Source of the DNA: Cyanobacteria bacterium FACHB-63
Lineage (GTDB): Bacteria > Cyanobacteriota > Cyanobacteriia > Leptolyngbyales > Leptolyngbyaceae
Assembly (NCBI GenBank): GCA_014695255.1
Contig: JACJNX010000122.1
Coordinates: 23,136 to 87,135 of the forward strand
DNA length: 64,000 nucleotides
Direction: 5' to 3'
The notes beneath the pieces were generated by a model, which saw only the letters and a program-made list of their open reading frames with translations, was not told the DNA's origin and made no database searches. The position numbers and the translations under genes are program-made. Of the stretch, positions 1 to 7,368 are shown piece by piece (position 1 is the stretch's first letter; every line of letters starts with the position of its first letter).

Positions 1-2
1 GC

Positions 3-431
3 GCACTACTTCGTTTAGCTCAGAAAAAAGACTTGGATGGAGGAAGCACTCGGATATTGCTGGCAGCACTGAAAGCGATCGCTCAAAGTACAGACAATCA
101 AGCCGATGAAACAGTTAACGTTGAAGAGCTAAAAGATTGGGTAATCACCTTACTCATGAGTATTGATTTGATTCGCGTCATCAACAGTGAAGCAGAAGTG
201 ATTGATTTATTGAGTGCAATTCATCGTTTAGATACAGCGTTTATTGTAAGGTTGGTTGAACATGAATGTGCAATATTCTCACAGCGAGGTTGGTTGAAGA
301 ACATTATCCCGATTTTGAAGACGATTCGACGAATTGATCAGGCGAGATCGCCGTTATTCGAGCAAGTTCTTGCAAGTGAGTGGTGTACTTCGGCGATAGA
401 GGGAATGATACTAGAAATTCGAGGAATCTAA
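3..431 (+). CDS. C-terminal part of a helical HEAT-like protein (5' end outside window)
   Basis: The frame is open from position 3 and ends at a TAA at 429-431, so only about 142 C-terminal residues are visible. They are rich in Leu, Ile and Ala with alternating hydrophobic helices, as in HEAT/ARM-type solenoids, but I recognise no catalytic motif. The segment aligns almost residue for residue with the end of the pseudogene at 31449-33215; shared blocks include LAQK, LDGGS, ALKAIAQS, SIDLIRVIN and ILKTIRR. This copy has no nonsense codon where the other does, so it may be the functional paralogue. The function is unknown. Solenoid C-termini of this kind occur in large NTPase or defence proteins, but the N-terminal domain that would decide this is not in the window. 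Confidence 0.55.
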   Translation, partial: ALLRLAQKKDLDGGSTRILLAALKAIAQSTDNQADETVNVEELKDWVITLLMSIDLIRVINSEAEVIDLLSAIHRLDTAFIVRLVEHECAIFSQRGWLKNIIPILKTIRRIDQARSPLFEQVLASEWCTSAIEGMILEIRGI

Positions 432-594
432 CGATCGCTCCGCTGCGTTCTACTGAAGGAAGTGCAACGGAGTTCTTTATGTGAGCAATTTCTAAAAAAT
501 CATTCGATCTCAAAAACTGAGCAGTGCGAAATTCATTAGCCAAGTAATCTACCCGCTAATCGAACTTCTTTACACATGCGTAGAATTCCGTAGT

Positions 595-864
595 TCAGGC
601 TTTGTGACGTATCCGACCCTGTTTTTTCTGATTGCTCAAAAGATTAGCCTGGTAATGCTCGATCGCTCGTTGGTGTGCGATCGGATCTTGGCAGTTGTGC
701 AACCAGTCTTGAATCAGTTCTAAGTTGTACCGCACACACCGTTGGTTAATACGTACCCAGTGAATACCTTCAATCCAAATTCCTTCCAGTCGATATTTTT
801 TCAGCGTTGTATTGCTGAGATTGAAAGATTGCGAGGCTTGGCGCTTGTCAATGAAGGTATTCAT
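595..864 (-). CDS. small helix-turn-helix (excisionase/AlpA-like) protein
   Basis: This is an 89-residue protein. The frame is open further upstream to 984, but the ATG at 864 is preceded by AGAGGA at good spacing, and the upstream extension overlaps the neighbouring gene, so I take 864 as the start. Residues about 10-50 resemble a winged HTH of the excisionase/AlpA type: a polar helix, the motif LKKYRLEG, a Trp-rich wing (GIHWVRI) and a Tyr-Asn-Leu recognition segment. A basic tail ends in RIRHKA. It is the last gene of the minus-strand cluster. A DNA-binding regulatory or excision role is inferred from fold resemblance only. Confidence 0.5.
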   Translation of the reverse strand: MNTFIDKRQASQSFNLSNTTLKKYRLEGIWIEGIHWVRINQRCVRYNLELIQDWLHNCQDPIAHQRAIEHYQANLLSNQKKQGRIRHKA

Positions 865-901
865 AACATCCTCTAGAGTGATGATGAGGGGAGACGGACA
901 A

Positions 902-1720
902 TTACCGTTCAGCTTGTTTCGAGCGGTGTTGCTGACGTTGAGGCGGAGCAGGGCGACGTGATTGAATATCTTGAACCTGAGCAACGGTTCCTCTGGCGTA
1001 CTGTTCGATCGTGGCAGGCTTGACTTTCTTTACCTCAACTTGGAACCGCGAATAGGGGCTTTGCTGCAAGAGGGATACGATCGCTTCGACAGATTCTCCA
1101 GCTTGTAGGGCGGCGGCAGCGACTCTTTGATCCAGTTGAATCGCGGTGAGGTCGCTGCCAATGTGTTCACGGTATAAGTCGGGATAATTCCAGGTTTTCC
1201 CAGTGATCGCATTCGCATATTCGACATAGCGCTGTTGTTGTATCTCATCCACGATCGCTTGCGAATATTGCAGCATTCCTGGAATTGCCGCTTTTTTCTG
1301 CTCCGGTGTGAGACTTTGGGTTTGATGTTGCGTGAATGGACCTTGGGCAAGCAGTTGAATCACAATTTTCGGTTCGGTTCCAGATTGCAGCGCCAGTGCC
1401 GCTACAGATTGATCCAGCGATCGTGCCTCCTGAAAATTTGCAGCATATCGTTGATAGAGCGTCTCATAGCGCAACTCAGCATCATTGAGAACAGCTTGGG
1501 CAAGGGCAAGATACTGCGATCGCGCCCACCGTCCTTTTTCTGTTTCAGGTTCGCGTGGTAGGTTGGGCGTTAAGACGCTGCCTGTTGCCAACTCAGTCGC
1601 ATCATCGATCCTATCGCCATCGGTGTCAGGGCTATCTGGATTCGTTCCGGCGATTAATTCTTCGCGATCACTAAGTCCATCTCCATCTTGGTCGAGTGTT
1701 CGCTTTCTCGGTCTTGCCAT
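902..1720 (-). CDS. protein with thrombospondin type-3-like Ca-binding repeats and helical domains
   Basis: This is a 272-residue protein with a strong ribosome-binding site (AGGAGG, 5 nt before ATG). Residues about 10-45 contain two DxDxDG-type loops (DQDGDGLSD and DTDGDRIDD), the signature of thrombospondin type-3/EF-hand-like calcium-binding repeats. There is no signal peptide: the protein starts MARPRKR. The rest is helical, with two copies of a module that contains LDQ.VAA.ALQ.G, then a short hydrophobic helix and a QSPYSR or QGPFTQ motif. The second copy (about residues 195-260) resembles the C-terminal 90 residues of the relaxase at 29502-31229. It starts 9 nt after the ParR-like gene at 1730-2182. 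A cytoplasmic role in relaxosome assembly or DNA transfer is inference. Confidence 0.6.
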   Translation of the reverse strand: MARPRKRTLDQDGDGLSDREELIAGTNPDSPDTDGDRIDDATELATGSVLTPNLPREPETEKGRWARSQYLALAQAVLNDAELRYETLYQRYAANFQEARSLDQSVAALALQSGTEPKIVIQLLAQGPFTQHQTQSLTPEQKKAAIPGMLQYSQAIVDEIQQQRYVEYANAITGKTWNYPDLYREHIGSDLTAIQLDQRVAAAALQAGESVEAIVSLLQQSPYSRFQVEVKKVKPATIEQYARGTVAQVQDIQSRRPAPPQRQQHRSKQAER

Positions 1721-1729
1721 AACTGCCTC

Positions 1730-2182
1730 CTAACTCAACGCTTCAATCAACTCATTCAGCACTGCCTTATCAATGGCAAGAGCAGTATTCAAGAAGGCTG
1801 AATGGCTCTCGCGTTCTGGTAGGTGTTTTGAACGATCGTCTGCTGAGTGAATGGTTGAGTGAGAATGTTGGTCAGCAGTCAAGTTGAAGTGCAGCCGCAG
1901 AAATTGGATCTGTGCTTCCAATTGCCAGATGCAGTCTTGAGCGACCTGGCGTAACTCTGCTTCGGAATACTTGCCGCTCTCTTGATAAGCGATTGGCAGC
2001 CAGAAAGAACGCGCTGCTACCGCCGCTTTCTCCTTGCCCTCGTAGGTATCGTGAATCAGCCAAGTAAAGGTGATGCCATTGAGAGAAGAACGACCTGGTT
2101 CAAATATAAATCGCACTCGCTCCTGTTTGCTGGTCTTACGAGTGCCAGTTTTGGCTGAGTTTTCAACAGATTGGCTGACCAT
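1730..2182 (-). CDS. ParR-like small protein, paralogue of 27097-27549
   Basis: This is a 150-residue protein whose ATG is preceded by GAGGGGAGC. It is clearly paralogous to the protein at 27097-27549. Both start with a basic, disordered stretch followed by RVRF.FEP, then a beta-rich segment containing G..F.W.IH....GK.K..VA..(S/A)FWLP, then SEAELR..AQ, a helix and an acidic or polar tail. The paralogue lies directly downstream of an actin-like ParM gene, which suggests that the family is a ParR-type adaptor or another centromere/DNA-binding protein. Here the gene has no ParM partner and instead heads a small operon with the Ca-binding-repeat protein. The upstream region shares a sequence element with the region upstream of the parM-like gene. 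Confidence 0.55.
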   Translation of the reverse strand: MVSQSVENSAKTGTRKTSKQERVRFIFEPGRSSLNGITFTWLIHDTYEGKEKAAVAARSFWLPIAYQESGKYSEAELRQVAQDCIWQLEAQIQFLRLHFNLTADQHSHSTIHSADDRSKHLPERESHSAFLNTALAIDKAVLNELIEALS

Positions 2183-2214
2183 TGCTCCCCTCAGTTGAGT
2201 AAACTATTTCAATA

Positions 2215-2257
2215 GTAGGCTGAATCTATTGAGAATGGCGGAGCTAAGGCTGAATAA
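2215..2257 (-). promoter_or_regulatory. GGCTGAAT repeat element upstream of the ParR-like gene
   Basis: GGCTGAAT occurs at 2218-2225 and again at 2248-2255. The second copy is preceded by AATGGCGGAGCT. This matches the element upstream of the parM-like operon at 28701-28722, where AATGGCAGAGTTTT precedes GGCTGAAT. The recurrence in front of two paralogous small genes suggests a shared operator or partition-type binding site. Confidence 0.4.
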
Positions 2258-2337
2258 ATTTCAAAGTCATGTACGGACACTGCAAGTCGTTCGCCATCAA
2301 TCAAACAGGCACTTTTAATAAAATCCGGTGAAAACTT

Positions 2338-2802
2338 TTACAGACAGGTATGAATACCCTCAACTTTCCCTGGCAAACAAGACGGCATATTCTCACGTTG
2401 AGCCTGTTCGATTGCTTGCTCGATCGCTTGCGCTTCAACCGTCTTTCCCGCTTTCTGATACATTGCTTTAGCTTTCCCATAGTCTTGTAAGCCAGCCTTG
2501 AGCTGACGTTTGCGAATCAAAATGCTCCCACGAGTCACATAAGCACGAGTCAAGTTGGGGTCGAGTTTGATAGCTTGTTGAATGTTTTGTAGGGATTTAT
2601 CGCAATCCATTGGTGTGGCGCAGCTAATCGCACGATCTGCAAAATCTTCTGCTGTTTTAGGCTCTGAAGAGCGCTGACCCACACGGGGGGTTCCGAAGAG
2701 AAGTCCAAAGAGCAATCCGACGGCTAGCAATCCCACTGTGCCTTTTGCCATTTCTGGGATTGCCAGGTGCATCTGTAATTGTTCAAAGTTCCACCGTGCC
2801 AT
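2338..2802 (-). CDS. membrane-anchored TPR protein
   Basis: This is a 154-residue protein. A hydrophobic segment rich in Gly and Leu at about residues 20-38 would anchor it in the membrane. Residues about 70-125 form tetratricopeptide-like helices: QQAIKLDPNLTRAYVTRG is a classic TPR motif, followed by a second helix pair (GLQDYGKAKAMY). I chose the ATG at 2802; a TTG two codons upstream is also possible. It is one of the accessory genes after the coupling-protein gene. TPRs mediate protein contacts, so a scaffold role at the conjugation complex is a reasonable inference without a specific partner. Confidence 0.6.
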   Translation of the reverse strand: MARWNFEQLQMHLAIPEMAKGTVGLLAVGLLFGLLFGTPRVGQRSSEPKTAEDFADRAISCATPMDCDKSLQNIQQAIKLDPNLTRAYVTRGSILIRKRQLKAGLQDYGKAKAMYQKAGKTVEAQAIEQAIEQAQRENMPSCLPGKVEGIHTCL

Positions 2803-2821
2803 ATTCAACCCCTGATTTCAA

Positions 2822-4039
2822 TTACTCCAATTCCACATTACGTTGCTGTTTTGATGCTCCATTCTTTCCATTCTGATGGATAGAAACCGTGTTCTGAGAC
2901 TGTCGAACTTGATGTTGTTCGAGGCGGCGTTTGAGTTCGTCAAAGTGTTCAAAATCCTGCCACGTTAGCCGAGTCGTGACCGAATGAGTATCCACAGATT
3001 CCTTCGGTCGTCCATGTACCTGCCCTCGGCTGTCCTGCTTCGAGAAAATTAAAACCCGACCATCCTCAGTCAGTTCTAAACGAAATCTACCGCGCTCCGC
3101 ATCCCAGACGGGCGTTTTCATAAAGGTGAGAAAATCCCGCACGGTCTGCTCGGTTTCTCTCACTTTGAATGCGTATTCTGCTTCGTGGCTGCCTTGAGCG
3201 GGAAGCTGATTGAGATGATTTAAGGTGGCTTGGAATTGAGCGGGAGATAATCGATCGCTAACGTTTAAAACCCTGATCCCCTTGCGCGTCTCTCTCAGGC
3301 GCATTAACTCGCCACTGGTATCTGCCAAAATGTACTGATTCTTCCCGTGTTGAGCAATCGAAAAATCTCCAACTTGATAAGTGTTTTCCTTTGTACTGTC
3401 ATAGCCACGATGAAAAGCTTGCAATGCGGCTTGAGCAATGGCTTGATGATGCCATCGCTGGGATTGACCTGATAGCCAATTCACGCCGTTCTGCATTAGC
3501 GATCGCAAAAAGCTCTGAAGCTTTGTTCCAGGTAGTCTCTGAATTTGCTTTCTGGCAATAGTGTTGGGCTGTAGGGATTGGCGTTGTGCTTGGTGTCCGT
3601 CTGAATTCTCTAAAGCCGTTAATCTTTGCTTCTGTTGCTGGATCTCGTTAATCGTCACAACCCCATCTCGTTCTTGTCGATAAAGCGTTGTGTCTCCAAT
3701 CTTGATTTCGATTGCAGGTCGGCGGCGATGATAGTGCGTTGGATCGATGTTCTCGTTCGCAGGTAGCTGCAAGGCATCGAGCAAAATTCTCATACGCTCT
3801 TGAGTGAGATCATTCCGATGTTGACCGTTTGCCATTGGACCAAAGATTTGCCGCAAGACTCGCTCGTCTTTGCCGCTACTCATCCAGATTCGCAGAGCAT
3901 CTTCAGGCTTTTCTTTTTGTCGTTGAAGTGTTGCCCACTGGAGCGAGTCGTGAAGCAATTGTCCAAAAATGTCGAAAAATACGTCGATATGACGGCTCAT
4001 TGCATCCGCATCGCTTGCATGTACAGTTGAATGAACCAT
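2822..4039 (-). CDS. hypothetical 405-aa conjugation-cluster protein
   Basis: I do not recognise this family. The start has a strong ribosome-binding site (GGAGG 8 nt upstream). The protein is soluble and polar. The N-terminal third is helical (HIDVFFDIFGQLLHDSL onward), the middle is Gln- and Arg-rich, and the C-terminal half has a mixed alpha/beta look, with a segment (YQVGDFSIAQHGKNQYILAD) recalling a small beta domain. The final 50 residues are charged and probably disordered. It lies between the TPR gene and a 130-aa gene, 3 nt downstream of the latter, so it is cotranscribed with the transfer genes. Its role is unknown. Confidence 0.55.
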   Translation of the reverse strand: MVHSTVHASDADAMSRHIDVFFDIFGQLLHDSLQWATLQRQKEKPEDALRIWMSSGKDERVLRQIFGPMANGQHRNDLTQERMRILLDALQLPANENIDPTHYHRRRPAIEIKIGDTTLYRQERDGVVTINEIQQQKQRLTALENSDGHQAQRQSLQPNTIARKQIQRLPGTKLQSFLRSLMQNGVNWLSGQSQRWHHQAIAQAALQAFHRGYDSTKENTYQVGDFSIAQHGKNQYILADTSGELMRLRETRKGIRVLNVSDRLSPAQFQATLNHLNQLPAQGSHEAEYAFKVRETEQTVRDFLTFMKTPVWDAERGRFRLELTEDGRVLIFSKQDSRGQVHGRPKESVDTHSVTTRLTWQDFEHFDELKRRLEQHQVRQSQNTVSIHQNGKNGASKQQRNVELE

Positions 4040-4042
4040 GAT

Positions 4043-4435
4043 TTATTCCTCCAATGCTTCGTTCAATTCGGCGATCTGCTGCGCGAAATCACTCATCAAT
4101 TCCATTCGATTGACAACAATCTCACCCTGCACGTGAAATAAGGCTGTCTGCCCATCAAAGCTGTACTCCACAAACGGGGGATCATAATCTGCTGAACAAG
4201 GGCGCTCATATATTGGCGAACTCTTTCCCTGTTCCCAACGACGGAAGGGAATGTCGTCAAACAATTCTTCGATCACGCAAGGCACATAGTCTGGGGAAAA
4301 AGGAGATAGCGATCGCGCTTCTTGCAAATTGGCAACCACTTCGGGTTCTTTTATCAGAATTGAGATCGCACGTTCCGACAGACCCCAATCTCGTAATAGG
4401 ACTTGAATTTCCTGTGGTTCTAGTAATTTCGTCAT
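4043..4435 (-). CDS. hypothetical 130-aa acidic protein
   Basis: This is an acidic, soluble protein with no recognised motif; AAGGAG precedes its ATG. The N-terminus (EIQVLLRDWGLSERAISIL) looks like a short helical bundle. The C-terminal half has alternating beta-type segments (PFVEYSFDGQTALFHVQGEIVV) and ends with a helix. It sits 12 nt downstream of the coupling-protein gene and 3 nt upstream of the 405-aa gene, so it is translated from the same message. An accessory role in transfer is suggested by position only. Confidence 0.55.
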   Translation of the reverse strand: MTKLLEPQEIQVLLRDWGLSERAISILIKEPEVVANLQEARSLSPFSPDYVPCVIEELFDDIPFRRWEQGKSSPIYERPCSADYDPPFVEYSFDGQTALFHVQGEIVVNRMELMSDFAQQIAELNEALEE

Positions 4436-4447
4436 CTAAAAAACTCC

Positions 4448-6214
4448 TTAGACAAATTCCTCGAACTCTTCCTTGTCCGCTTCTGACTTGGATTGTTTCT
4501 GCGGCAGTGGAAACAATCGTTCTGCCATTGATTGGCGCACTTGTAGTGCTGCTCGAAGTGAATCCTGATCGGCGTGATGAGGTGCGACAACTTCGATTAA
4601 GCGATCGCGCATCACAGTCCACAGTTCTTCACTTCGTCGTTGAGTCGCTCGATCTTTTTCGGGTAGACGTACCTTCAGGCGCAGCGGAACTGACGCTTCT
4701 CCATGCCCTCGATAAGCAGGATTGATCACGATGCACTCACCTTGGTCAAATTTCACAAAATCTTCCGCTGAGACTAACGGACACCGTTGATATTGCTCAG
4801 AGCGACTTCGGCTGCCATTTCGTCCATAGCTCTGAGACTGACTATAAAATCGAACTTCTTGATCTCCCAAATAGCGCGAGAATCCCGCCGCTGTTTCGTA
4901 GTCGCGTGGATTAAAAATAACTTTGGTTCCGCAGGCAGCAAAGATCGCTTGGGCTAGGTCACGTTGATAGATGTGCTGAAGTTGTGAGGCGTTCTGATAG
5001 CCAAGAATCGGAGCGAAGCCTAGCGATCGGAACTCATTCACCCACTTTGGCAAATCCGGTAGATACAGCGTGGGTAATTCGTCGAGCGAAACCACGAGCG
5101 GTTCTTTACGAGAACGAGAGAAATTGCGGGTAATCACCAGATGTAGAATTGCAGCCAACAATGGCACAATGACATCTCGCTTCTCCAAATCAGCTTGCAA
5201 AAATAGCATTTGCTTGCCCTGTAAATCTAGCGAAAAACTTGTCGTCCCGCAAACACTGGAAAGTAGATCGCGCTTAATGAATGGACTAACAGCGCGGTTA
5301 GCAGTTGCGAGAATACCTGCAACAGTTTTTTCGGAATCCGCAGATAGCAGTAATTGTTGGAAACTCGGTTTCACAAAATCGTCCAGTCGTCCCTCATTGT
5401 GAGCCGCTTGAATCCGTGCAGAAAATTGTGAGAGTCCGAGCAAGCTATACGCCATTGCAAGATCTGGGTAGGGTGTACCTTTCGCCAACAGAAAGACACC
5501 TTCTACCACTTGCTCTCCAGCGTCTGCGAAAAATGGATCTTCTTTGACTCCAGAGAAGCGTTGGGTATTGCGATTGATGGTGACTGCAAGCTGACGAGCC
5601 ATCAACGCATCACCATCGTTTGCGATAAAGTCGAGCGGGTTAATCACACTGCTGTAGGCTTGACCAGGAGCGAAAACGTGAACGATGTAGCCTCTTGATG
5701 CAGCATAGGCTGCGTGAGCTTCGAGTTGTGAGCCTTTGTAGTCGTAGCACACGATCGGTAGCCCTTGCTCGATCGCAGAACGAATCGCGGGATCAATGAT
5801 CGAGAAGGTCTTTCCGCTATTCGGCGCACCACAAACGATCGTGCCTTGCTGTGCGTGGGGTAGGTAGAGCGTGGGCATTGTGTCAAGCAACAAGGGTTTT
5901 GTTTGCGCCCACAAATTCTGAACTGTTGGAGTGCCAGACCAGAGCGTGACTTGATTGGATTTACGATCGCGCAATTGTTTCTGGGCTTCTCGCACCGCTG
6001 CCCATTTCTCCCACCGTCCGCCGAATCGTCCTTGTGCGATTTTGCCTTTCTTTTGTTTGCCGAATACTGACATGAAGACGACAAAGACGAATCCGATCAA
6101 CAGCATGACTCCTACTTCAGAACGCAGGAGGTTCAGCATCGTGTGACCCAGACTATTCAAGGGTTGCTGCGCGGCTTGAGTGAATTGTCTGCTCTGATTG
6201 GATGCTGCACTCAT
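4448..6214 (-). CDS. type IV coupling protein (VirD4/TraD-like ATPase)
   Basis: This is a 588-residue ATPase that links the relaxosome to the transfer channel and pumps DNA. A membrane segment lies at about residues 33-52 (VGVMLLIGFVFVVFMSVFG). Walker A is GAPNSGKT at about 129-136, followed by the coupling-protein hallmark CYDYKG. Walker B is VVSLDELPTLYLP, and GYQNASQL and PRDYETA follow further on, all typical of the VirD4/TraG family. The chosen ATG at 6214 overlaps the previous stop by ATGA and has GGAGG upstream; an upstream in-frame ATG at 6268 would lie inside the previous gene. A Gly/Ser/Arg-rich patch (about 490-500) and an acidic tail, EEFEEFV, may contact substrates. It is confidently assigned from motifs and context. 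Confidence 0.9.
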   Translation of the reverse strand: MSAASNQSRQFTQAAQQPLNSLGHTMLNLLRSEVGVMLLIGFVFVVFMSVFGKQKKGKIAQGRFGGRWEKWAAVREAQKQLRDRKSNQVTLWSGTPTVQNLWAQTKPLLLDTMPTLYLPHAQQGTIVCGAPNSGKTFSIIDPAIRSAIEQGLPIVCYDYKGSQLEAHAAYAASRGYIVHVFAPGQAYSSVINPLDFIANDGDALMARQLAVTINRNTQRFSGVKEDPFFADAGEQVVEGVFLLAKGTPYPDLAMAYSLLGLSQFSARIQAAHNEGRLDDFVKPSFQQLLLSADSEKTVAGILATANRAVSPFIKRDLLSSVCGTTSFSLDLQGKQMLFLQADLEKRDVIVPLLAAILHLVITRNFSRSRKEPLVVSLDELPTLYLPDLPKWVNEFRSLGFAPILGYQNASQLQHIYQRDLAQAIFAACGTKVIFNPRDYETAAGFSRYLGDQEVRFYSQSQSYGRNGSRSRSEQYQRCPLVSAEDFVKFDQGECIVINPAYRGHGEASVPLRLKVRLPEKDRATQRRSEELWTVMRDRLIEVVAPHHADQDSLRAALQVRQSMAERLFPLPQKQSKSEADKEEFEEFV

Positions 6215-6768
6215 GGCTTTTGAACCTCCGCATCCACAAATCGATACTGTTGTCCGTCGTAGCACCACCGCACGACTTCAATCTGATTGCGCTTTAAGTC
6301 TCGCTGATTAAATTTCAAACAGGGTAAGCCGTTTTGTAAAGTCGCGGTTGGTTCAATCAATGGTTTCCCTTGCGGGGGATTGGGATTAAGATAAACGGCT
6401 AAAACTCGCTTGTATCGATCGTTAGTTTGAATATAACCTTCAAATTCGCAGCCAGCTTTGCCACATCTCGGATTAAGATGTGTTCGATTTGGTTCAAGCG
6501 CAACACGACTATCAATTAGATATAGTGCTTTTTCTTGTCCAGATCGGCGAATCTTAAGGACTCGCATTCTACCGACATCTACAGGCACTCCAGATTGCTG
6601 ATAGCCCTGCTGAAGCTGGGTCTGTAACTTAGGTATGGATGATTGTGAGAGATACGTCCATTTCAAATCGCCCTGAGCGATCGCGGAGGAAGTGCAAGCG
6701 ATCGCAAGCTGGCTCACCAGAAACACGAGGATCAGCAACACATAGGATCTCAAAGAGTGTTTTGCCAT
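6211..6768 (-). CDS. exported lipoprotein-like conjugation protein
   Basis: This is a 185-residue protein starting at the ATG with AGGAG upstream (6768); a longer frame to 6849 overlaps the previous gene. It has a basic N-terminus, a hydrophobic core (YVLLILVFLVSQLAIAC) and a Cys fitting a lipobox (LAIAC), so it is probably an outer-face or periplasmic lipoprotein. The mature part contains four further Cys residues (PRCGKAGCEF and two near the C-terminus) that could form disulphides. Its position between exported proteins and the coupling-protein gene (ATGA overlap) suggests a VirB7- or VirB9-like channel component, but I see no diagnostic motif. Confidence 0.6.
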   Translation of the reverse strand: MAKHSLRSYVLLILVFLVSQLAIACTSSAIAQGDLKWTYLSQSSIPKLQTQLQQGYQQSGVPVDVGRMRVLKIRRSGQEKALYLIDSRVALEPNRTHLNPRCGKAGCEFEGYIQTNDRYKRVLAVYLNPNPPQGKPLIEPTATLQNGLPCLKFNQRDLKRNQIEVVRWCYDGQQYRFVDAEVQKP

Positions 6769-6776
6769 AGAATCTC

Positions 6777-7358
6777 CTACACTCCTGTTCGTGAATTCAG
6801 AATTTTGTAGGTCTTCGGAATCTGGATGTCTAATTGCTGCAACGCCCAAACCTGCTCCGGAGGCAAGAAATGAGGAATCTTCGGATCAGCCGCACGAGCC
6901 GTAAACCTTCTTTGAAATTCTGCTTTGCTTCCTGCTTTTGCGATCCAGAATCGATATCGTTGTAATTCTAGGTTTCTCGCAGCTGCAATCGGTATATACG
7001 TGCTGAGTGGCTTCAATCCAGAGCCAAGGTGATGCAGCAGCAAACAACCAATGGCATCAGATTGAATCAGAGCATCCCAGTATTCTGACGTTGCATTGGC
7101 AAACTCATAGATTGATAACAAGTGATAAATGACTGTGTTGTCTGAAACTGTACCCAGAACGTCAAACATCGCTCCTTCTGCAGGAATGCAGGAAACAATT
7201 TGCGGAGGAACGATTGTTCCTTTCGCTGGGATCGGTTGATTGGGTTGAAGAGTTTGTGCTTGGAGGGATGACGAGGTAGGCAGGGACGAGAACCTGGAGA
7301 TCGCAATGACAAAGACGATCGTCGCGCCACTAATCCATAACCATCGAAGTCTTCGCAT
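6777..7358 (-). CDS. exported hypothetical conjugation protein
   Basis: This is a 193-residue protein starting at MRRLRWLW (7358), preceded by AGGAGG. Basic residues and a hydrophobic stretch (ISGATIVFVIAI) form a signal peptide or signal anchor; mature sequence probably begins after LQAQ. The body is mixed, with a pair of Cys residues (VSCIPAEG and IGCLLLHH). It lies 10 nt after the peptidoglycan hydrolase gene and 8 nt before the lipoprotein-like gene. I do not recognise the family. A TrbC/pilus-assembly or VirB9-like role is possible but unsupported by motifs. Confidence 0.5.
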   Translation of the reverse strand: MRRLRWLWISGATIVFVIAISRFSSLPTSSSLQAQTLQPNQPIPAKGTIVPPQIVSCIPAEGAMFDVLGTVSDNTVIYHLLSIYEFANATSEYWDALIQSDAIGCLLLHHLGSGLKPLSTYIPIAAARNLELQRYRFWIAKAGSKAEFQRRFTARAADPKIPHFLPPEQVWALQQLDIQIPKTYKILNSRTGV

Positions 7359-7368
7359 TACTTGCCTC

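Noticed and set aside
304..543. 79-codon minus-strand frame near the left edge
   Set aside because: It lies mostly antisense to the conserved end of the HEAT-like gene, has no ribosome-binding site and no protein-like composition.
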